This document shows positions 1-7,193 of a stretch of DNA of 11,461 bases, piece by piece. Position 1 is the stretch's first letter, and the number at the start of each line of letters is the position of its first letter. The stretch spans positions 1 to 11,461 of the forward strand of contig PUOB01000027.1 in the NCBI GenBank assembly GCA_003551985.1. Reading direction: 5' to 3'. The stretch comes from Desulfobacteraceae bacterium (lineage in GTDB: Bacteria > Desulfobacterota > Desulfobacteria > Desulfobacterales > Desulfosalsimonadaceae). The notes below the pieces were generated by a model. That model was given only the letters and a program-made list of their open reading frames with translations. It was not told the DNA's origin and ran no database searches. Both the position numbers and the translations under genes were made by a program.

Positions 1-1647
1 AACACCCGAAAAGGTCCGGCTGTCCAATCTTCCAGGACCCAGAACGACAAGGTCCGCTATCATGTGGCCATGAAGTCGCTTGTCGAAGGCATGCCAAACC
101 TGTATGTGAAGCAGGCAATGGTGGAAAAACTGGTCGTCTCCGGGAACGGGGCCGAAGGGGTTGTGGACCAGACCGGGGCCCATTACCAGGGCAAGGCGGT
201 GATCCTGGCGACCGGCACGTTTCTGACCGGGCGCGTCCATATCGGGGATGTCTCCTTCGGGGCCGGCCGCGCCGGTGAGTTCTCCGCCGAAGGACTGCCG
301 GAAAGTCTGAAATCGCGGGGTTTTGAGATGGGCCGCATGAAAACCGGGACCCCCCCGCGGCTGCACAGGGATTCCATCGATTTTTCAAGACTGTCGCCGC
401 AGCCGGGGGACGACCCGCCGCGGCCGTTTTCCTTTTCTTCCGAAGGGTTCCCCCTGCCGCAGGTGGCAAGCTACATCGGCCGGACAACCCGGGAGACGAT
501 CCGGGTCGTGAGGGACAACCTCGGTTTTTCTTCGCTTTATGGCGGGTTTATCAGCGGGGTCTCCGCCCGTTACTGCCCCTCGTTCGAGGACAAGGTCGTC
601 AAGTTTCCGGATCGGGAAAGCCACCAGGTGATCCTTGAGCCCGAGGGCCTCGATACAAAGGAAATTTATGCAAGTGGCCTTGGAAACAGCCTCCCCCTTG
701 AGGTGCAGCTGGCCATGGTGCGCACGGTGGACGGGCTCGAGGAGGCGGAGATCATGAGGCCCGGGTATGCCATTGAATACGATTACGTGGATCCGCTTCA
801 GCTGTTTCCCACCCTTGAGACCAAAACCGTCAAGGGACTCTACCTGGCGGGACAGATCAACGGTACATCCGGGTACGAGGAAGCGGCCGCCCAGGGGTTA
901 TGGGCGGGAATAAACGCCGCAAGCCGCATTCAAAACGAAAAACCCTTTGTCCTGGATCGTTCCCAGGCCTACATGGGGGTGATGATCGACGACCTGGTGA
1001 CCCGGGGGACCTGCGAGCCTTACCGGATGTTTACTTCGCGGGCCGAATACCGTCTCATGCTGCGGGAGGACAACGCTGATCTGCGCCTGGCGGAAATCGG
1101 CCATGGTTTGGGGCTGGTGAATCGGGAATCGGTCGATCGGGTCAGAGAGAAAAAGCGCCAGTTCGAAATCGAAATCAACCGCCTTGAAAAAACCACGCTC
1201 AGTCCCGGGGAGGATATAAACGCATACCTCCAGGACCGGGGCGCCGCAACCATCAAGTCCGGGGCGCCGTTGGCGCAGCTGCTTAAACGAAGCGAGGTCG
1301 ACTACGACTTCATCCGGCGGTTCGCCCCGCCGGAAAGCCCGATTTCAGGGCCGGCCGAAAGGCAGGTGGAAATCGAGGTCAAGTACGCGGGTTATATCGC
1401 CAAACAATACCGGGAAATCGAAAAATTCAAGGCGCTGGAATCGGAAAGGATACCCCCGGATTTTGACTATGCAAGCGTTCACGGGCTTTCCCGGGAAATC
1501 GTGGAAAAGCTGTCCAGAATAAGGCCGGTTTCCCTGGGGCAGGCGGCCCGGCTGGACGGCATCACCCCTGCGGCCATTTCGGTGCTGATGGTGGCGCTCA
1601 AGGCAAGCGCGGCAAGGAAACGGCAAAGTGGCCCCGCATGTTCATAA
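1..1647 (+). CDS. mnmG: MnmG/GidA, tRNA uridine-5-carboxymethylaminomethyl modification enzyme (5' end cut by window)
   Basis: Partner of MnmE in the cytoplasmic, FAD-dependent modification of wobble uridine 34 in certain tRNAs. The reading frame is open from base 1 and begins [20 protein letters not shown], the conserved block near residue 80 of E. coli MnmG. By recall of that protein, about 80-85 N-terminal residues with the GxGxxG FAD-binding loop lie outside the window. The 548 residues present carry family landmarks in order: [65 protein letters not shown] and [19 protein letters not shown], then the C-terminal helical region ([24 protein letters not shown]) that contacts MnmE and tRNA. 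The GTG at 64 is internal and is not the start. No clear terminator follows. Identity is secure; the missing N-terminus cannot be judged. Confidence 0.97.
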   Translation, partial: NTRKGPAVQSSRTQNDKVRYHVAMKSLVEGMPNLYVKQAMVEKLVVSGNGAEGVVDQTGAHYQGKAVILATGTFLTGRVHIGDVSFGAGRAGEFSAEGLPESLKSRGFEMGRMKTGTPPRLHRDSIDFSRLSPQPGDDPPRPFSFSSEGFPLPQVASYIGRTTRETIRVVRDNLGFSSLYGGFISGVSARYCPSFEDKVVKFPDRESHQVILEPEGLDTKEIYASGLGNSLPLEVQLAMVRTVDGLEEAEIMRPGYAIEYDYVDPLQLFPTLETKTVKGLYLAGQINGTSGYEEAAAQGLWAGINAASRIQNEKPFVLDRSQAYMGVMIDDLVTRGTCEPYRMFTSRAEYRLMLREDNADLRLAEIGHGLGLVNRESVDRVREKKRQFEIEINRLEKTTLSPGEDINAYLQDRGAATIKSGAPLAQLLKRSEVDYDFIRRFAPPESPISGPAERQVEIEVKYAGYIAKQYREIEKFKALESERIPPDFDYASVHGLSREIVEKLSRIRPVSLGQAARLDGITPAAISVLMVALKASAARKRQSGPACS

Positions 1648-1684
1648 TATTCAAAATTTACAGGGGTTTTATTCCTGCCCGGCC

Positions 1685-1712
1685 TTGACACGGCATGGAT
1701 GCGAATTATTGT
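1685..1712 (+). promoter_or_regulatory. Possible sigma70 promoter for the CbpA-like gene
   Basis: TTGACA at 1685-1690, a 16-bp spacer, then TATTGT at 1707-1712 (4 of 6 to the -10 consensus). A nearby TATGAT (1712-1717) matches better but is 21 bp from the -35. The predicted start, near 1720, is just at the left edge of repeat copy 1, so the leader of the chaperone mRNA would contain the whole repeat. This is a pattern match only. Confidence 0.35.
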
Positions 1713-1717
1713 ATGAT

Positions 1718-1844
1718 TTAATTGACGGCTTCGAAAACGTCCAATATCTGCGTTACGCGCAATCCCGAAGAATGCGGTCACGCCTTGGCGTAATTTCTTT
1801 GCCGTCCAAAAGCGACTTTTTACGAGACTATCAATCTTAATTGA
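1718..1844 (+). mobile_element. MITE-like repeat, copy 1, with 8-bp flanking direct repeats
   Basis: The body runs 1726-1836 (111 bp) and is bounded by an exact 8-bp direct repeat TTAATTGA at 1718-1725 and 1837-1844; the bases outside and inside these differ. The left end is CGGCTTCGAAAACGTCC, a degenerate form of the family end; the right end GACTTTTTACGAGACTATCA (1814-1833) is intact. The left half (CCAATATCTGCGTTACGCGC) matches the reverse complement of copy 2 almost base for base, so copies 1 and 2 are homologous in opposite orientation. No open frame of its own is convincing, so it would be non-autonomous. It lies between mnmG and the CbpA-like gene. Confidence 0.75.
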
Positions 1845-1886
1845 TATGAACAAAGAAAAAAACGAACAGGGACAGGTAGGAATGCT

Positions 1887-2837
1887 ATGACCCGAAAAGA
1901 TTATTACCAGATTCTTGGCGTTGGCAAGGACGCATCGCAAGAGGAAATAAAAAAAGCGTATCGCAAGCTGGCGATGAAATACCACCCGGACCATAGTTCG
2001 GGATCCAAGGAAAACGAGGATAAGTTCAAGGAGATAAGTGAAGCCTACGCCGTATTGAGCGACCCTGAAAAACGCAAACAATACGACACCTATGGCTCGG
2101 AAGATTTTCAGCAACGATACAGTCAGGAAGACATATTCCGGGAATTCGATTTAGGCGATATCCTGAGGGAATTCGGCTTCGGCGGGGCGTCGTTTTTTAC
2201 ATCCGGCGGTCAGCGGGGGAAAAACCGCCGAAGCGGCACCCATCATTCATTTGACCCTGAGAGCATTTTCGGCTTTGGCAGCCGCGGCGGCGGCGGACAG
2301 CAAATGCAGATGAAAGGGCGCGATGTTGAATATGAAATGCCGCTTACACTTCAGGAAGTCGCCAGCGGCGTGACCAAGACCGTGACCCTGGCGAACGCGT
2401 CGGGGGGGACGGAAGCCGTTTCCGTCAAGATTCCAAAAGGCCTGATTGAGGGGAAAAAGATCCGGCTGTCCGGAAAAGGGGAGCCCAGCCCTTATGGCGG
2501 CCCTCCGGGAGACCTGTTCATCCGTTCAAAAATCGTCAGGGACCCTGTTTTTGAACAAAAAGACCATGATTTGTATATCAACCGGGAGGTGAAGTTGACC
2601 GATGCGATTCTGGGAACCAAGATCAATGTTCCCACCATCGAGGGGAAGCAGCTCAGCCTGACGGTCGCTCCCGGGACAAAACCCAAAAGCAAGCTGCGCG
2701 TATCCGGCCAGGGGCTGCCGCACATGAAGGGGAGCGGCAGGGGAAATCTGTACGTGGTAATAGACGTCAAATGGCCCAAGCGCTTGAATGACAAGCAGAC
2801 GGATCTCGTCAAACAGCTGGCGGATAACGGCCTGTAA
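1887..2837 (+). CDS. CbpA-like DnaJ family co-chaperone (type II, no zinc finger)
   Basis: J-domain protein that would stimulate the ATPase of DnaK and deliver unfolded clients, in the cytoplasm; 316 residues, the normal size for CbpA. The J domain spans about residues 4-70, with the HPD motif at 33-35 (KYHPDHSS) and QYDTYG at its end. A Gly/Phe-rich region with [16 protein letters not shown] and a GGGG stretch follows to about 142. The two substrate-binding beta domains start near [16 protein letters not shown] (143 on) and end near 310. The four CxxCxGxG zinc repeats of true DnaJ are absent, hence CbpA-like. The ATG at 1887 is preceded by TAGGA (1877-1881). The gene stands alone between repeat copy 1 and a terminator at 2872. 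Confidence 0.92.
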   Translation: MTRKDYYQILGVGKDASQEEIKKAYRKLAMKYHPDHSSGSKENEDKFKEISEAYAVLSDPEKRKQYDTYGSEDFQQRYSQEDIFREFDLGDILREFGFGGASFFTSGGQRGKNRRSGTHHSFDPESIFGFGSRGGGGQQMQMKGRDVEYEMPLTLQEVASGVTKTVTLANASGGTEAVSVKIPKGLIEGKKIRLSGKGEPSPYGGPPGDLFIRSKIVRDPVFEQKDHDLYINREVKLTDAILGTKINVPTIEGKQLSLTVAPGTKPKSKLRVSGQGLPHMKGSGRGNLYVVIDVKWPKRLNDKQTDLVKQLADNGL

Positions 2838-2871
2838 CCGCCAGCCATGCAATTGAATGGGTGTTTTATTG

Positions 2872-2920
2872 ACGCCGGAGGCGAATATCCAGGAATTTTT
2901 CGTCCCCGGCGTTTTTTCTT
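2872..2920 (+). terminator. Intrinsic terminator after the CbpA-like gene
   Basis: ACGCCGG (2872-2878) pairs with CCGGCGT (2906-2912), directly followed by a run of six T (2912-2917) and CTT. The loop is long at 27 nt. It lies 35 bases after the chaperone stop and separates that gene from the hpt promoter. Confidence 0.7.
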
Positions 2921-3011
2921 TAGCCATAGGGTATTTCTCATCTCCTCGGGTTTATTGTACCTGCAGGGAGATGTTGTTGAAAGAGCAAGTTGGGCAATAT
3001 CAAGTAATTTA

Positions 3012-3040
3012 TTGACAAAAGTCGGCCCATGGGGTAGTTT
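3012..3040 (+). promoter_or_regulatory. Sigma70-type promoter for hpt
   Basis: A perfect -35 box TTGACA (3012-3017) is followed, after exactly 17 bp, by TAGTTT (3035-3040), which keeps the key T-A...T positions of the -10. The predicted start near 3047 leaves a leader of about 54 nt before the hpt ATG. Confidence 0.55.
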
Positions 3041-3100
3041 CGATAAATAGCAGTATGTTTGAGGGGTTGTGTTTATTCTAAAAATAGGTTCAAAATTTTT

Positions 3101-3640
3101 ATGCCCGAGCTTTCGCCTCTTCTGAGCGAACACGATATAGCGGAAAAAGTGAGTGGCCTTGCAAGGCGGATATCCGCGGATTACAAGGGCAGGGACCTTG
3201 TGCTCGTGGGTGTTTTAAAAGGGGTGTTCGTATTTCTGGCGGATCTGGCAAGGCGGCTGACGATCCCCGTAAAAATAGATTTTGTGTGGTGCTCAAGCTA
3301 TGCCGACAGGGCCACATCCACTGAAACGGTTGAACGGATCGCCGGCATCAGAACCGACATTGCGGGAAAAGACGTGTTGATCGTTGAAGACATACTCGAC
3401 ACGGGTCTTACAATCAAGGAACTGCTTGCCTATCTTGAGTCTTTTAATCCTCAAAGCATCAAGGTCTGTGCATTGATTGACAAGCATGAACGACGCAGTA
3501 TGGATATAGAGGCCGATTACGTCGGTCATCGTTCGGAAAAAGGGTTTCTTGTGGGATATGGTCTGGATTATGCCGAAAATTATAGGCATTTGCCCGCAAT
3601 ATACGAATTGAAAAATATAATCAGCGAGGATGCAAAATGA
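3101..3640 (+). CDS. hpt: Hypoxanthine (hypoxanthine-guanine) phosphoribosyltransferase
   Basis: Purine salvage enzyme that joins hypoxanthine or guanine to PRPP, giving IMP or GMP; cytoplasmic, type I phosphoribosyltransferase fold. The ATG at 3101 gives 179 residues, the usual length; the frame is open back to a TTG at 3059, but that 14-residue extension is not family-like and has no ribosome site. Visible landmarks are LVGVLKGVFVFLADL (residues 35-49), the flexible-loop block SSYADRATSTETV (65-77) and the PRPP-binding motif VLIVEDILDTGLTI (92-105). The loop block is divergent from the usual SSYGxxT-S-SG form. The stop TGA overlaps the next gene's ATG as ATGA, so the two are co-translated. 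With purD-purE in the same window, both salvage and de novo purine functions are present. Substrate preference cannot be read from sequence. Confidence 0.93.
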   Translation: MPELSPLLSEHDIAEKVSGLARRISADYKGRDLVLVGVLKGVFVFLADLARRLTIPVKIDFVWCSSYADRATSTETVERIAGIRTDIAGKDVLIVEDILDTGLTIKELLAYLESFNPQSIKVCALIDKHERRSMDIEADYVGHRSEKGFLVGYGLDYAENYRHLPAIYELKNIISEDAK

Positions 3641-5730
3641 TTATAACCTGCGAAGCCTGCAATACCAGGTACGACGTAAACGAAGACCTTATCAAGCCCC
3701 AGGGAACCAAAATGCGCTGTTCCGCGTGCGGTAAAGTTTTCACCGCCTATCCCGGGCCCGTCAGCGATGAAAGCAGTTCCGTGGAAGTGGGCCTTGATCA
3801 ACTGGAAGAAACGACGGGCTTCGAGGAAACCGCCGAAAGCGTCACCGATGAATCGGGATTTGAGACCTACCAGGAAACCGAAACCGAAGAAATCGATCTT
3901 GACGAATTGGAAAAAACCACGGCCTTTGAAGAAAGCGAAATGGTGAGTGCCGGTGCGGATGAATACACCGACGACGATTTCGGCGATTTGGATCTTGAAG
4001 AAACGGAGACGTTTGAAGACGACCTTGAGGGCCTTCTGGGCGACTTTGATGAGGACGCCGGTGATGAGGACGCCGGTTTAGAGACGCAGGACGAAGACGG
4101 AACAAAAGAAATCGGCATGACCGACCTGGAAAAAACATTGGCTGCCGATTTCGGGGGGGACGAGAGCGCGGCAGGGCGTGAAGCCGCCTTGGGCGAAGAT
4201 CTGGACGAAGAAGATGATGAAGAGTTTGACCTGGATCTGGATATTACAGCCGAAGAAGAGCCGGGGATCGACCAGGATTCAGCGGAAGCCGGGGCGCTTG
4301 AGGAGGAGTTCGAACTGGATCTCGATATTGAAGAGCCGGATGCGGTTGACGCTCAAAAAGACGATGAGGAGTTCGAAATCGACCTGGTGGAATCGGACGA
4401 TATGCCCGAAGCAACCGAAGCACTTGAACAAATGGATACGGAAGAATTCGGTTTTGACCTTGAAGAAGACGATTCGGCCTTTGATTCGTTCGAAGAAGAG
4501 ACTAAGGCAGCGGAAGATGCGGAAAAAGCAACAGATGATTTTGCGGTGGAGCTGGATTTGGGCGCGGCTGACGAACCCGACGCGATGGAAGAAGAAACCG
4601 CGGCCGACGCCGATCAGGAAACACTTGATTTCGATCTTGACGACCTTGACGAATTTGAAGAAAAAACCGCTGAATCCGCAGTGGCGGAGGGTGAGGAGGT
4701 CGATATTGATTTCGACCTTGACCTTGACCTTGAAGAGGCGGACCAATCCGGGAAAACCGCTGATGAGCAAGAAGACACCGTTTCCGCAGAGGAAGATGAA
4801 TTCGACCTGACGGACGTGGAAGCGTTTCTTGATATGGAACACGAGACCCGGGAGCAGACTGCGGATGACGATGACCTTGAAGAGTTCGACCTCGGATTTG
4901 ACATCGATGAAGAGCGGTCACCGGAAGAGACTGCGGCGGAAAGGGACTTTGACATAGACCTGGAGGCGGTTGATGAGGCGATGAAGCCCACCGGTGAAAC
5001 CATGGAAACAATCGCCATGGAAACCAGCGTAGAGGATAGAGAAACAGCCTCCCCTGAAATGGTAGCGGCGCCTGTCGCGGGAAAAACCGAACCCTCGCCG
5101 GCCAAACCCGCCGGCGAAAGGCCCGGAGAAGAGCCGGCAGTCGTTTCGGAGCCTGCGACCAAAGCCGCCGCCGAGGCTGCCAAAAAGCCTGAAAAAAGCA
5201 ATGCCTTAAGGGCCGCATTGATAATACTACTTATTCTGGCGATTGCAGGCGGCGGGTATTTTTACATAATGGCAACCCGGGAGCCGGCGCCTGAACCGGA
5301 TGCCGTAGCTCCGCCGCCGGTAGAGGCGGTCGACCCCGACGGGAATTTGCAGATGGCCATATCAACGCCGACATACATGTTTATCAACAATGAAACGGCT
5401 GGAGCGCTTCTGGTTGTTACCGGCAGCGTGACCAATCGCTACGATCATACCCGCGAGCAGGTCCGGGTGCAGGGCAACCTTTATGACGGGGATGGCGAAT
5501 TGGTCCATTCATCAGCGCCGGTGTATACCGGTATGCTGTTTGAGACGGATGAGCTTGAAACACTGGCTCTTCCGGAAATAGAAAGTGCGTTGACCGGCCC
5601 TGATGCGCCGGGCGTGGATGTCGCGGTCGACCCCGACGCCACGGAATCCTTTATGGTTGTTTTTTCAGAGATCCCCGATGAAGTGGCAGAGATGAACGTG
5701 GAGGTGGTCGCATCAGAAAGCGGAGGATAA
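3637..5730 (+). CDS. Zinc-ribbon (MJ0042/zinc_ribbon_4-5) and DUF3426 membrane protein with long acidic linker
   Basis: Function unknown; 697 residues with clear parts. Residues 1-40 form a zinc ribbon with C5xxC8 and C28xxC31, of the MJ0042 finger type. From about residue 45 to 470 comes an extremely Asp/Glu-rich, low-complexity stretch with irregular repeats of an [E/D]-F-D-L-D-L-D core, for example near 356-369 and 414-424. A Pro/Ala/Lys-rich stretch leads to one membrane segment at about 526-545 (LIILLILAIAGGGYFYIM). The C-terminus (about 560-690) resembles DUF3426: VVTGSVTNRY, VRVQGNLYDGDGELV, MVVFSEIP. The expected topology is finger and acid linker in the cytoplasm, DUF3426 outside. 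The ATG at 3637 overlaps the hpt stop (ATGA) and has GAGGA six bases upstream. The linker is the odd part, much longer than I would expect for this architecture. Confidence 0.85.
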   Translation: MIITCEACNTRYDVNEDLIKPQGTKMRCSACGKVFTAYPGPVSDESSSVEVGLDQLEETTGFEETAESVTDESGFETYQETETEEIDLDELEKTTAFEESEMVSAGADEYTDDDFGDLDLEETETFEDDLEGLLGDFDEDAGDEDAGLETQDEDGTKEIGMTDLEKTLAADFGGDESAAGREAALGEDLDEEDDEEFDLDLDITAEEEPGIDQDSAEAGALEEEFELDLDIEEPDAVDAQKDDEEFEIDLVESDDMPEATEALEQMDTEEFGFDLEEDDSAFDSFEEETKAAEDAEKATDDFAVELDLGAADEPDAMEEETAADADQETLDFDLDDLDEFEEKTAESAVAEGEEVDIDFDLDLDLEEADQSGKTADEQEDTVSAEEDEFDLTDVEAFLDMEHETREQTADDDDLEEFDLGFDIDEERSPEETAAERDFDIDLEAVDEAMKPTGETMETIAMETSVEDRETASPEMVAAPVAGKTEPSPAKPAGERPGEEPAVVSEPATKAAAEAAKKPEKSNALRAALIILLILAIAGGGYFYIMATREPAPEPDAVAPPPVEAVDPDGNLQMAISTPTYMFINNETAGALLVVTGSVTNRYDHTREQVRVQGNLYDGDGELVHSSAPVYTGMLFETDELETLALPEIESALTGPDAPGVDVAVDPDATESFMVVFSEIPDEVAEMNVEVVASESGG
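5722..5727 (+). promoter_or_regulatory. Shine-Dalgarno GGAGGA for the interrupted small frame
   Basis: GGAGGA lies in the last codons of the zinc-ribbon gene, six bases before a GTG at 5734. It is among the best ribosome sites in the window, which is the main reason to believe that a third operon gene once started here. Confidence 0.5.
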
Positions 5731-5733
5731 ATA

Positions 5734-6035
5734 GTGGCTGAACGAAAACCGTCTTTTTCACCAATTTCTGCGTCAGGCTCAAATTTGATAGTCTCGTAAA
5801 AAGTCGAAGCCAGGCGACTTTGTAAAAAGGCCAAGATCAAGGCTTGCGCGATTTTCGAAGAATTGAGCGTACTTAGCGTACGTGATTTTCTTCGGAAATC
5901 GCGCGTAACGCAGGTATTGGACTTTTTACGAAGTCGTCAAATTTTAATCCTCAAAATACGTCCAGTATTCCTGCGGTTAAAATTATCGCCTTTCTTGAAC
6001 TTGGCGAAAAATCCTGGTTTTCGCTCGGCCACTAA
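5734..6035 (+). pseudogene. Small gene of unknown function interrupted by repeat copy 2
   Basis: GTG at 5734 lies three bases after the zinc-ribbon stop, with GGAGGA six bases upstream. As it stands the frame reads MAERKPSFSPISASGSNL, then enters the repeat and stops at 5797-5799 (21 codons). If the repeat body and one 8-bp duplicate (158 nt, not a multiple of three) are removed, codon GGC (5776) joins TCA (5937) and the frame runs on through AVKIIAFLELGEKSWFSLGH to TAA at 6033-6035, 47 codons in all. The two halves are in different frames today and are joined only by exact removal of the element. I do not recognise the product. A 47-codon open frame can arise by chance, so the call rests on the ribosome site, operon spacing and clean junction together. 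Confidence 0.4.
5779..5944 (-). mobile_element. MITE-like repeat, copy 2, with 8-bp flanking direct repeats
   Basis: The body runs 5787-5936 (150 bp), flanked by an exact 8-bp direct repeat TCAAATTT at 5779-5786 and 5937-5944. It is in the opposite orientation to copies 1 and 3. The outer arms TCGTAAAAAGTC (5794-5805) and GACTTTTTACGA (5920-5931) are perfect 12-bp inverted repeats. Inside is a 17-bp hairpin arm, 5846-5862 against 5888-5904, with one T/C difference (a G-U pair in RNA), around a GCGTAC-rich centre. No protein-coding frame is convincing. It splits the small frame that starts at 5734. Confidence 0.8.
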
Positions 6036-6063
6036 ATCATCCGGCAAAAAAGACTTTTTGAGC

Positions 6064-6092
6064 TTGACTTGCCTTTGGGTAGCTGTTAATAA
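6064..6092 (+). promoter_or_regulatory. Possible promoter for tRNA-Met
   Basis: TTGACT (6064-6069), 17-bp spacer, TAATAA (6087-6092). The -35 is good, the -10 mediocre; an AT-rich TATAAA at 6102-6107 is an alternative -10 with a poor -35. The predicted start is near 6099, 18 bases before the mature tRNA. Between the interrupted small frame and this promoter (6036-6063) I see nothing else. Confidence 0.4.
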
Positions 6093-6116
6093 GACTTTTT
6101 TTATAAAATCAGTTAA

Positions 6117-6193
6117 GGCGATGTAGCTCAGTTGGTCAGAGCATGCGGCTCATATCCGCAGCGTCCGGGGTTCAAATCCCTGCATCGCCACCA
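6117..6193 (+). tRNA. tRNA-Met (CAT), elongator type, CCA encoded
   Basis: 77 nt fold into a full cloverleaf. The acceptor stem GGCGATG (6117-6123) pairs with CATCGCC (6183-6189), then A and an encoded CCA. The D stem is GCTC/GAGC, the anticodon stem TGCGG/CCGCA with loop CTCATAT and anticodon CAT at 6151-6153, and the T arm CGGGG-TTCAAAT-CCCTG. Position 1-72 is a normal G-C pair and the anticodon stem lacks the three G-C pairs of initiators, so this is not tRNA-fMet. A tRNA-Ile whose C34 becomes lysidine also has a CAT gene anticodon; by resemblance to known elongator tRNA-Met genes I prefer Met. Confidence 0.93.
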
Positions 6194-6201
6194 TAATTAA
6201 A

Positions 6202-6239
6202 ACAAAGCCTCTCTGTTGATTTTTTCAGAGAGGCTTTGT
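6202..6239 (+). terminator. Strong hairpin terminator after tRNA-Met
   Basis: ACAAAGCCTCTCTG (6202-6215) and CAGAGAGGCTTTGT (6226-6239) are a perfect 14-bp inverted repeat with a 10-nt T-rich loop. On the plus strand the GC core is followed by TTTGTATATTGTGTTT, U-rich but broken. Read on the minus strand, the stem is followed by TTTGTTTTAATTAT, so it could work in both directions. Confidence 0.65.
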
Positions 6240-6278
6240 ATATTGTGTTTCCAAAACATCAAGTGTCTGTGTGAGGTC

Positions 6279-6650
6279 ATGTTAACGGGATTTGAAAAAA
6301 TTGTGGAAGAGAGAATCCGGGTGGCCCAGCGAAAAGGGGAATTCGACAACCTTGACGGCGCCGGGAAGCCCTTGCGTCAAGACGATATGAGCCGCGTGCC
6401 GCAGGAACTTCGCATGGCTTACAAGATATTGAAAAACGCAGACTGTCTCCCGCCTGAAGTCGAGCTGCACAAGGAAATTCTGACAACAGAGAAAATGCTT
6501 TCAACGCTCAAGGATGAGCAGCAGCGATATAAAGCGATACAAAAACTCAATTTTCTTGTCATGAAATTCAACACCATGACCACTCGTTCCATCCGGTTTG
6601 AAATCCCCCAGAAATATGAAGAATCGGTTTTAAAAAAATTGGAAGCATAA
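6279..6650 (+). CDS. DUF1992 protein, YhdN / DnaJC28-conserved-domain family
   Basis: A small cytoplasmic protein of unknown function, 123 residues, as in E. coli YhdN. The family core is very clear: GEFDNLDGAGKPL (about residues 20-32), then DDM, VPQELRMAYKILKNADCLPPEVEL (about 39-62), which parallels the GEFDNL...VPPELR...LKNAGCLPPE pattern of YhdN. The rest is predicted helical with a basic end. The ATG at 6279 is chosen because the upstream part of the open frame overlaps the tRNA terminator and is not family-like; GAGGT at 6273-6277 is a ribosome site with unusually short spacing. The gene sits 39 bases after the terminator with no obvious promoter of its own. The family name comes from a vertebrate J-protein, but there is no J domain here. 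Confidence 0.88.
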   Translation: MLTGFEKIVEERIRVAQRKGEFDNLDGAGKPLRQDDMSRVPQELRMAYKILKNADCLPPEVELHKEILTTEKMLSTLKDEQQRYKAIQKLNFLVMKFNTMTTRSIRFEIPQKYEESVLKKLEA

Positions 6651-6679
6651 CGTATTCGGCTTTTTCAGGGGGTTATAAT
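6651..6679 (+). promoter_or_regulatory. Candidate promoter with perfect -10 for the SHOCT-type gene
   Basis: TATAAT at 6674-6679 is a perfect -10, 29 bases before the next ATG, in the gap after the DUF1992 gene. The matching -35 window (6651-6656, CGTATT) is poor. The gene could equally be read from upstream. Confidence 0.25.
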
Positions 6680-6707
6680 ATTTTTGACAACAGTAGGTGT
6701 TTGATCC

Positions 6708-7193
6708 ATGTGGAAACCCAATTGGGGCGACGACAGCATTACCAAGGGTGTATTCCTTGCCTTTATCATACTTTTTTTTCACGTGGGAATGCTGCTGCTG
6801 GTGGCGCTCCTCGTTGTTTTTTTCGGTTTTATAATACAGTATTTTGCATGGATACTTCTGGGTATCGGGCTGGTTATCGCCGGTACCATATTTTATATCT
6901 TGTATTCCCTGAAAAAACAAAGCAGCGGCCTTGCCGAGGTTTTGACAATGCCCGAGTTCAAGGGCAAGAACATTGAGCTCAGGCTCTTCGGCGGGCTGGC
7001 GTCCCTGAAGGTCACGGACAGCCAGGACTCGAACCCGATGCTTGAGTATGACGACCGTCCGCCAATGCGCTACCTGGAGTCGCCGGAGAGTTCACGCGTA
7101 CGCGAACTTTCGGAACTGGCCAGGCTTTTGGAAAATGACCTGATTACGCCGGAGGAGTACCAACAGGCCAAAAACGACATTTTCAATCATTGA
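6708..7193 (+). CDS. Two-helix membrane protein with SHOCT-like C-terminal tail
   Basis: Function unknown; 161 residues. A short start (MWKPNWGDDS) is followed by two hydrophobic segments, about residues 15-40 and 45-67, ending in SLKK, so both ends are probably cytoplasmic. The middle (about 72-125) has no motif I know. The last 30 residues, VRELSELARLLENDLITPEEYQQAKNDIF, fit the SHOCT pattern, the short amphipathic C-terminal element of the form L..L...G.IT.EEF...K. AGGTG at 6694-6698 is the likely ribosome site for the ATG at 6708. The stop codon TGA (7191-7193) is the last three bases of the left 8-bp direct repeat of repeat copy 3. Without that insert the stop would be 14 bases before the ddl start, which suggests it was once in an operon with ddl. 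Confidence 0.8.
   Translation: MWKPNWGDDSITKGVFLAFIILFFHVGMLLLVALLVVFFGFIIQYFAWILLGIGLVIAGTIFYILYSLKKQSSGLAEVLTMPEFKGKNIELRLFGGLASLKVTDSQDSNPMLEYDDRPPMRYLESPESSRVRELSELARLLENDLITPEEYQQAKNDIFNH

Noticed and set aside
1628..1840. 70-codon plus-strand frame overlapping the mnmG end
   Set aside because: It runs into repeat copy 1 and ends in it; no ribosome site and no similarity.
1846..1890. 14-codon leader peptide before the CbpA-like gene
   Set aside because: The ATGA overlap is suggestive, but there is no ribosome site and the product is just Lys/Glu/Gln-rich; too weak to list as a gene.
1479..2114. 211-codon minus-strand frame spanning mnmG end, repeat copy 1 and the chaperone start
   Set aside because: It is antisense to two well-supported genes and has no recognisable domain.
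2847..3050. 67-codon plus-strand frame between the chaperone and hpt
   Set aside because: It passes through the terminator stem and the hpt promoter.
2492..3133. 213-codon minus-strand frame across the chaperone, its terminator and the hpt promoter
   Set aside because: It crosses regulatory signals and lies antisense to the J-protein gene; composition is not protein-like.
4178..4810. Long Lys/Arg/Leu-rich open frame on the plus strand inside the zinc-ribbon gene
   Set aside because: It is the shifted reading of GAA/GAT-rich codons; composition bias keeps it open and it resembles no protein.
4279..5218. Several long minus-strand open frames (4279-4842, 4502-5218, 4614-5201) opposite the acidic linker
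   Set aside because: Antisense of low-complexity acidic codons gives Ser/Phe/Arg-rich nonsense; no starts with ribosome sites and no motifs.
5863..6126. 87-codon plus-strand frame starting in repeat copy 2
   Set aside because: It begins inside the repeat and runs into the tRNA-Met gene; the different frame joined by removing the repeat is the better candidate.
6117..6193. Initiator tRNA (fMet) as the identity of the CAT tRNA
   Set aside because: It has a normal G1-C72 pair and lacks the three G-C pairs in the anticodon stem.
6684..6689. TTGACA before the SHOCT-type gene as a -35 box
   Set aside because: The -10 at 17 bp would fall on the start codon (CATGTG), with no match.
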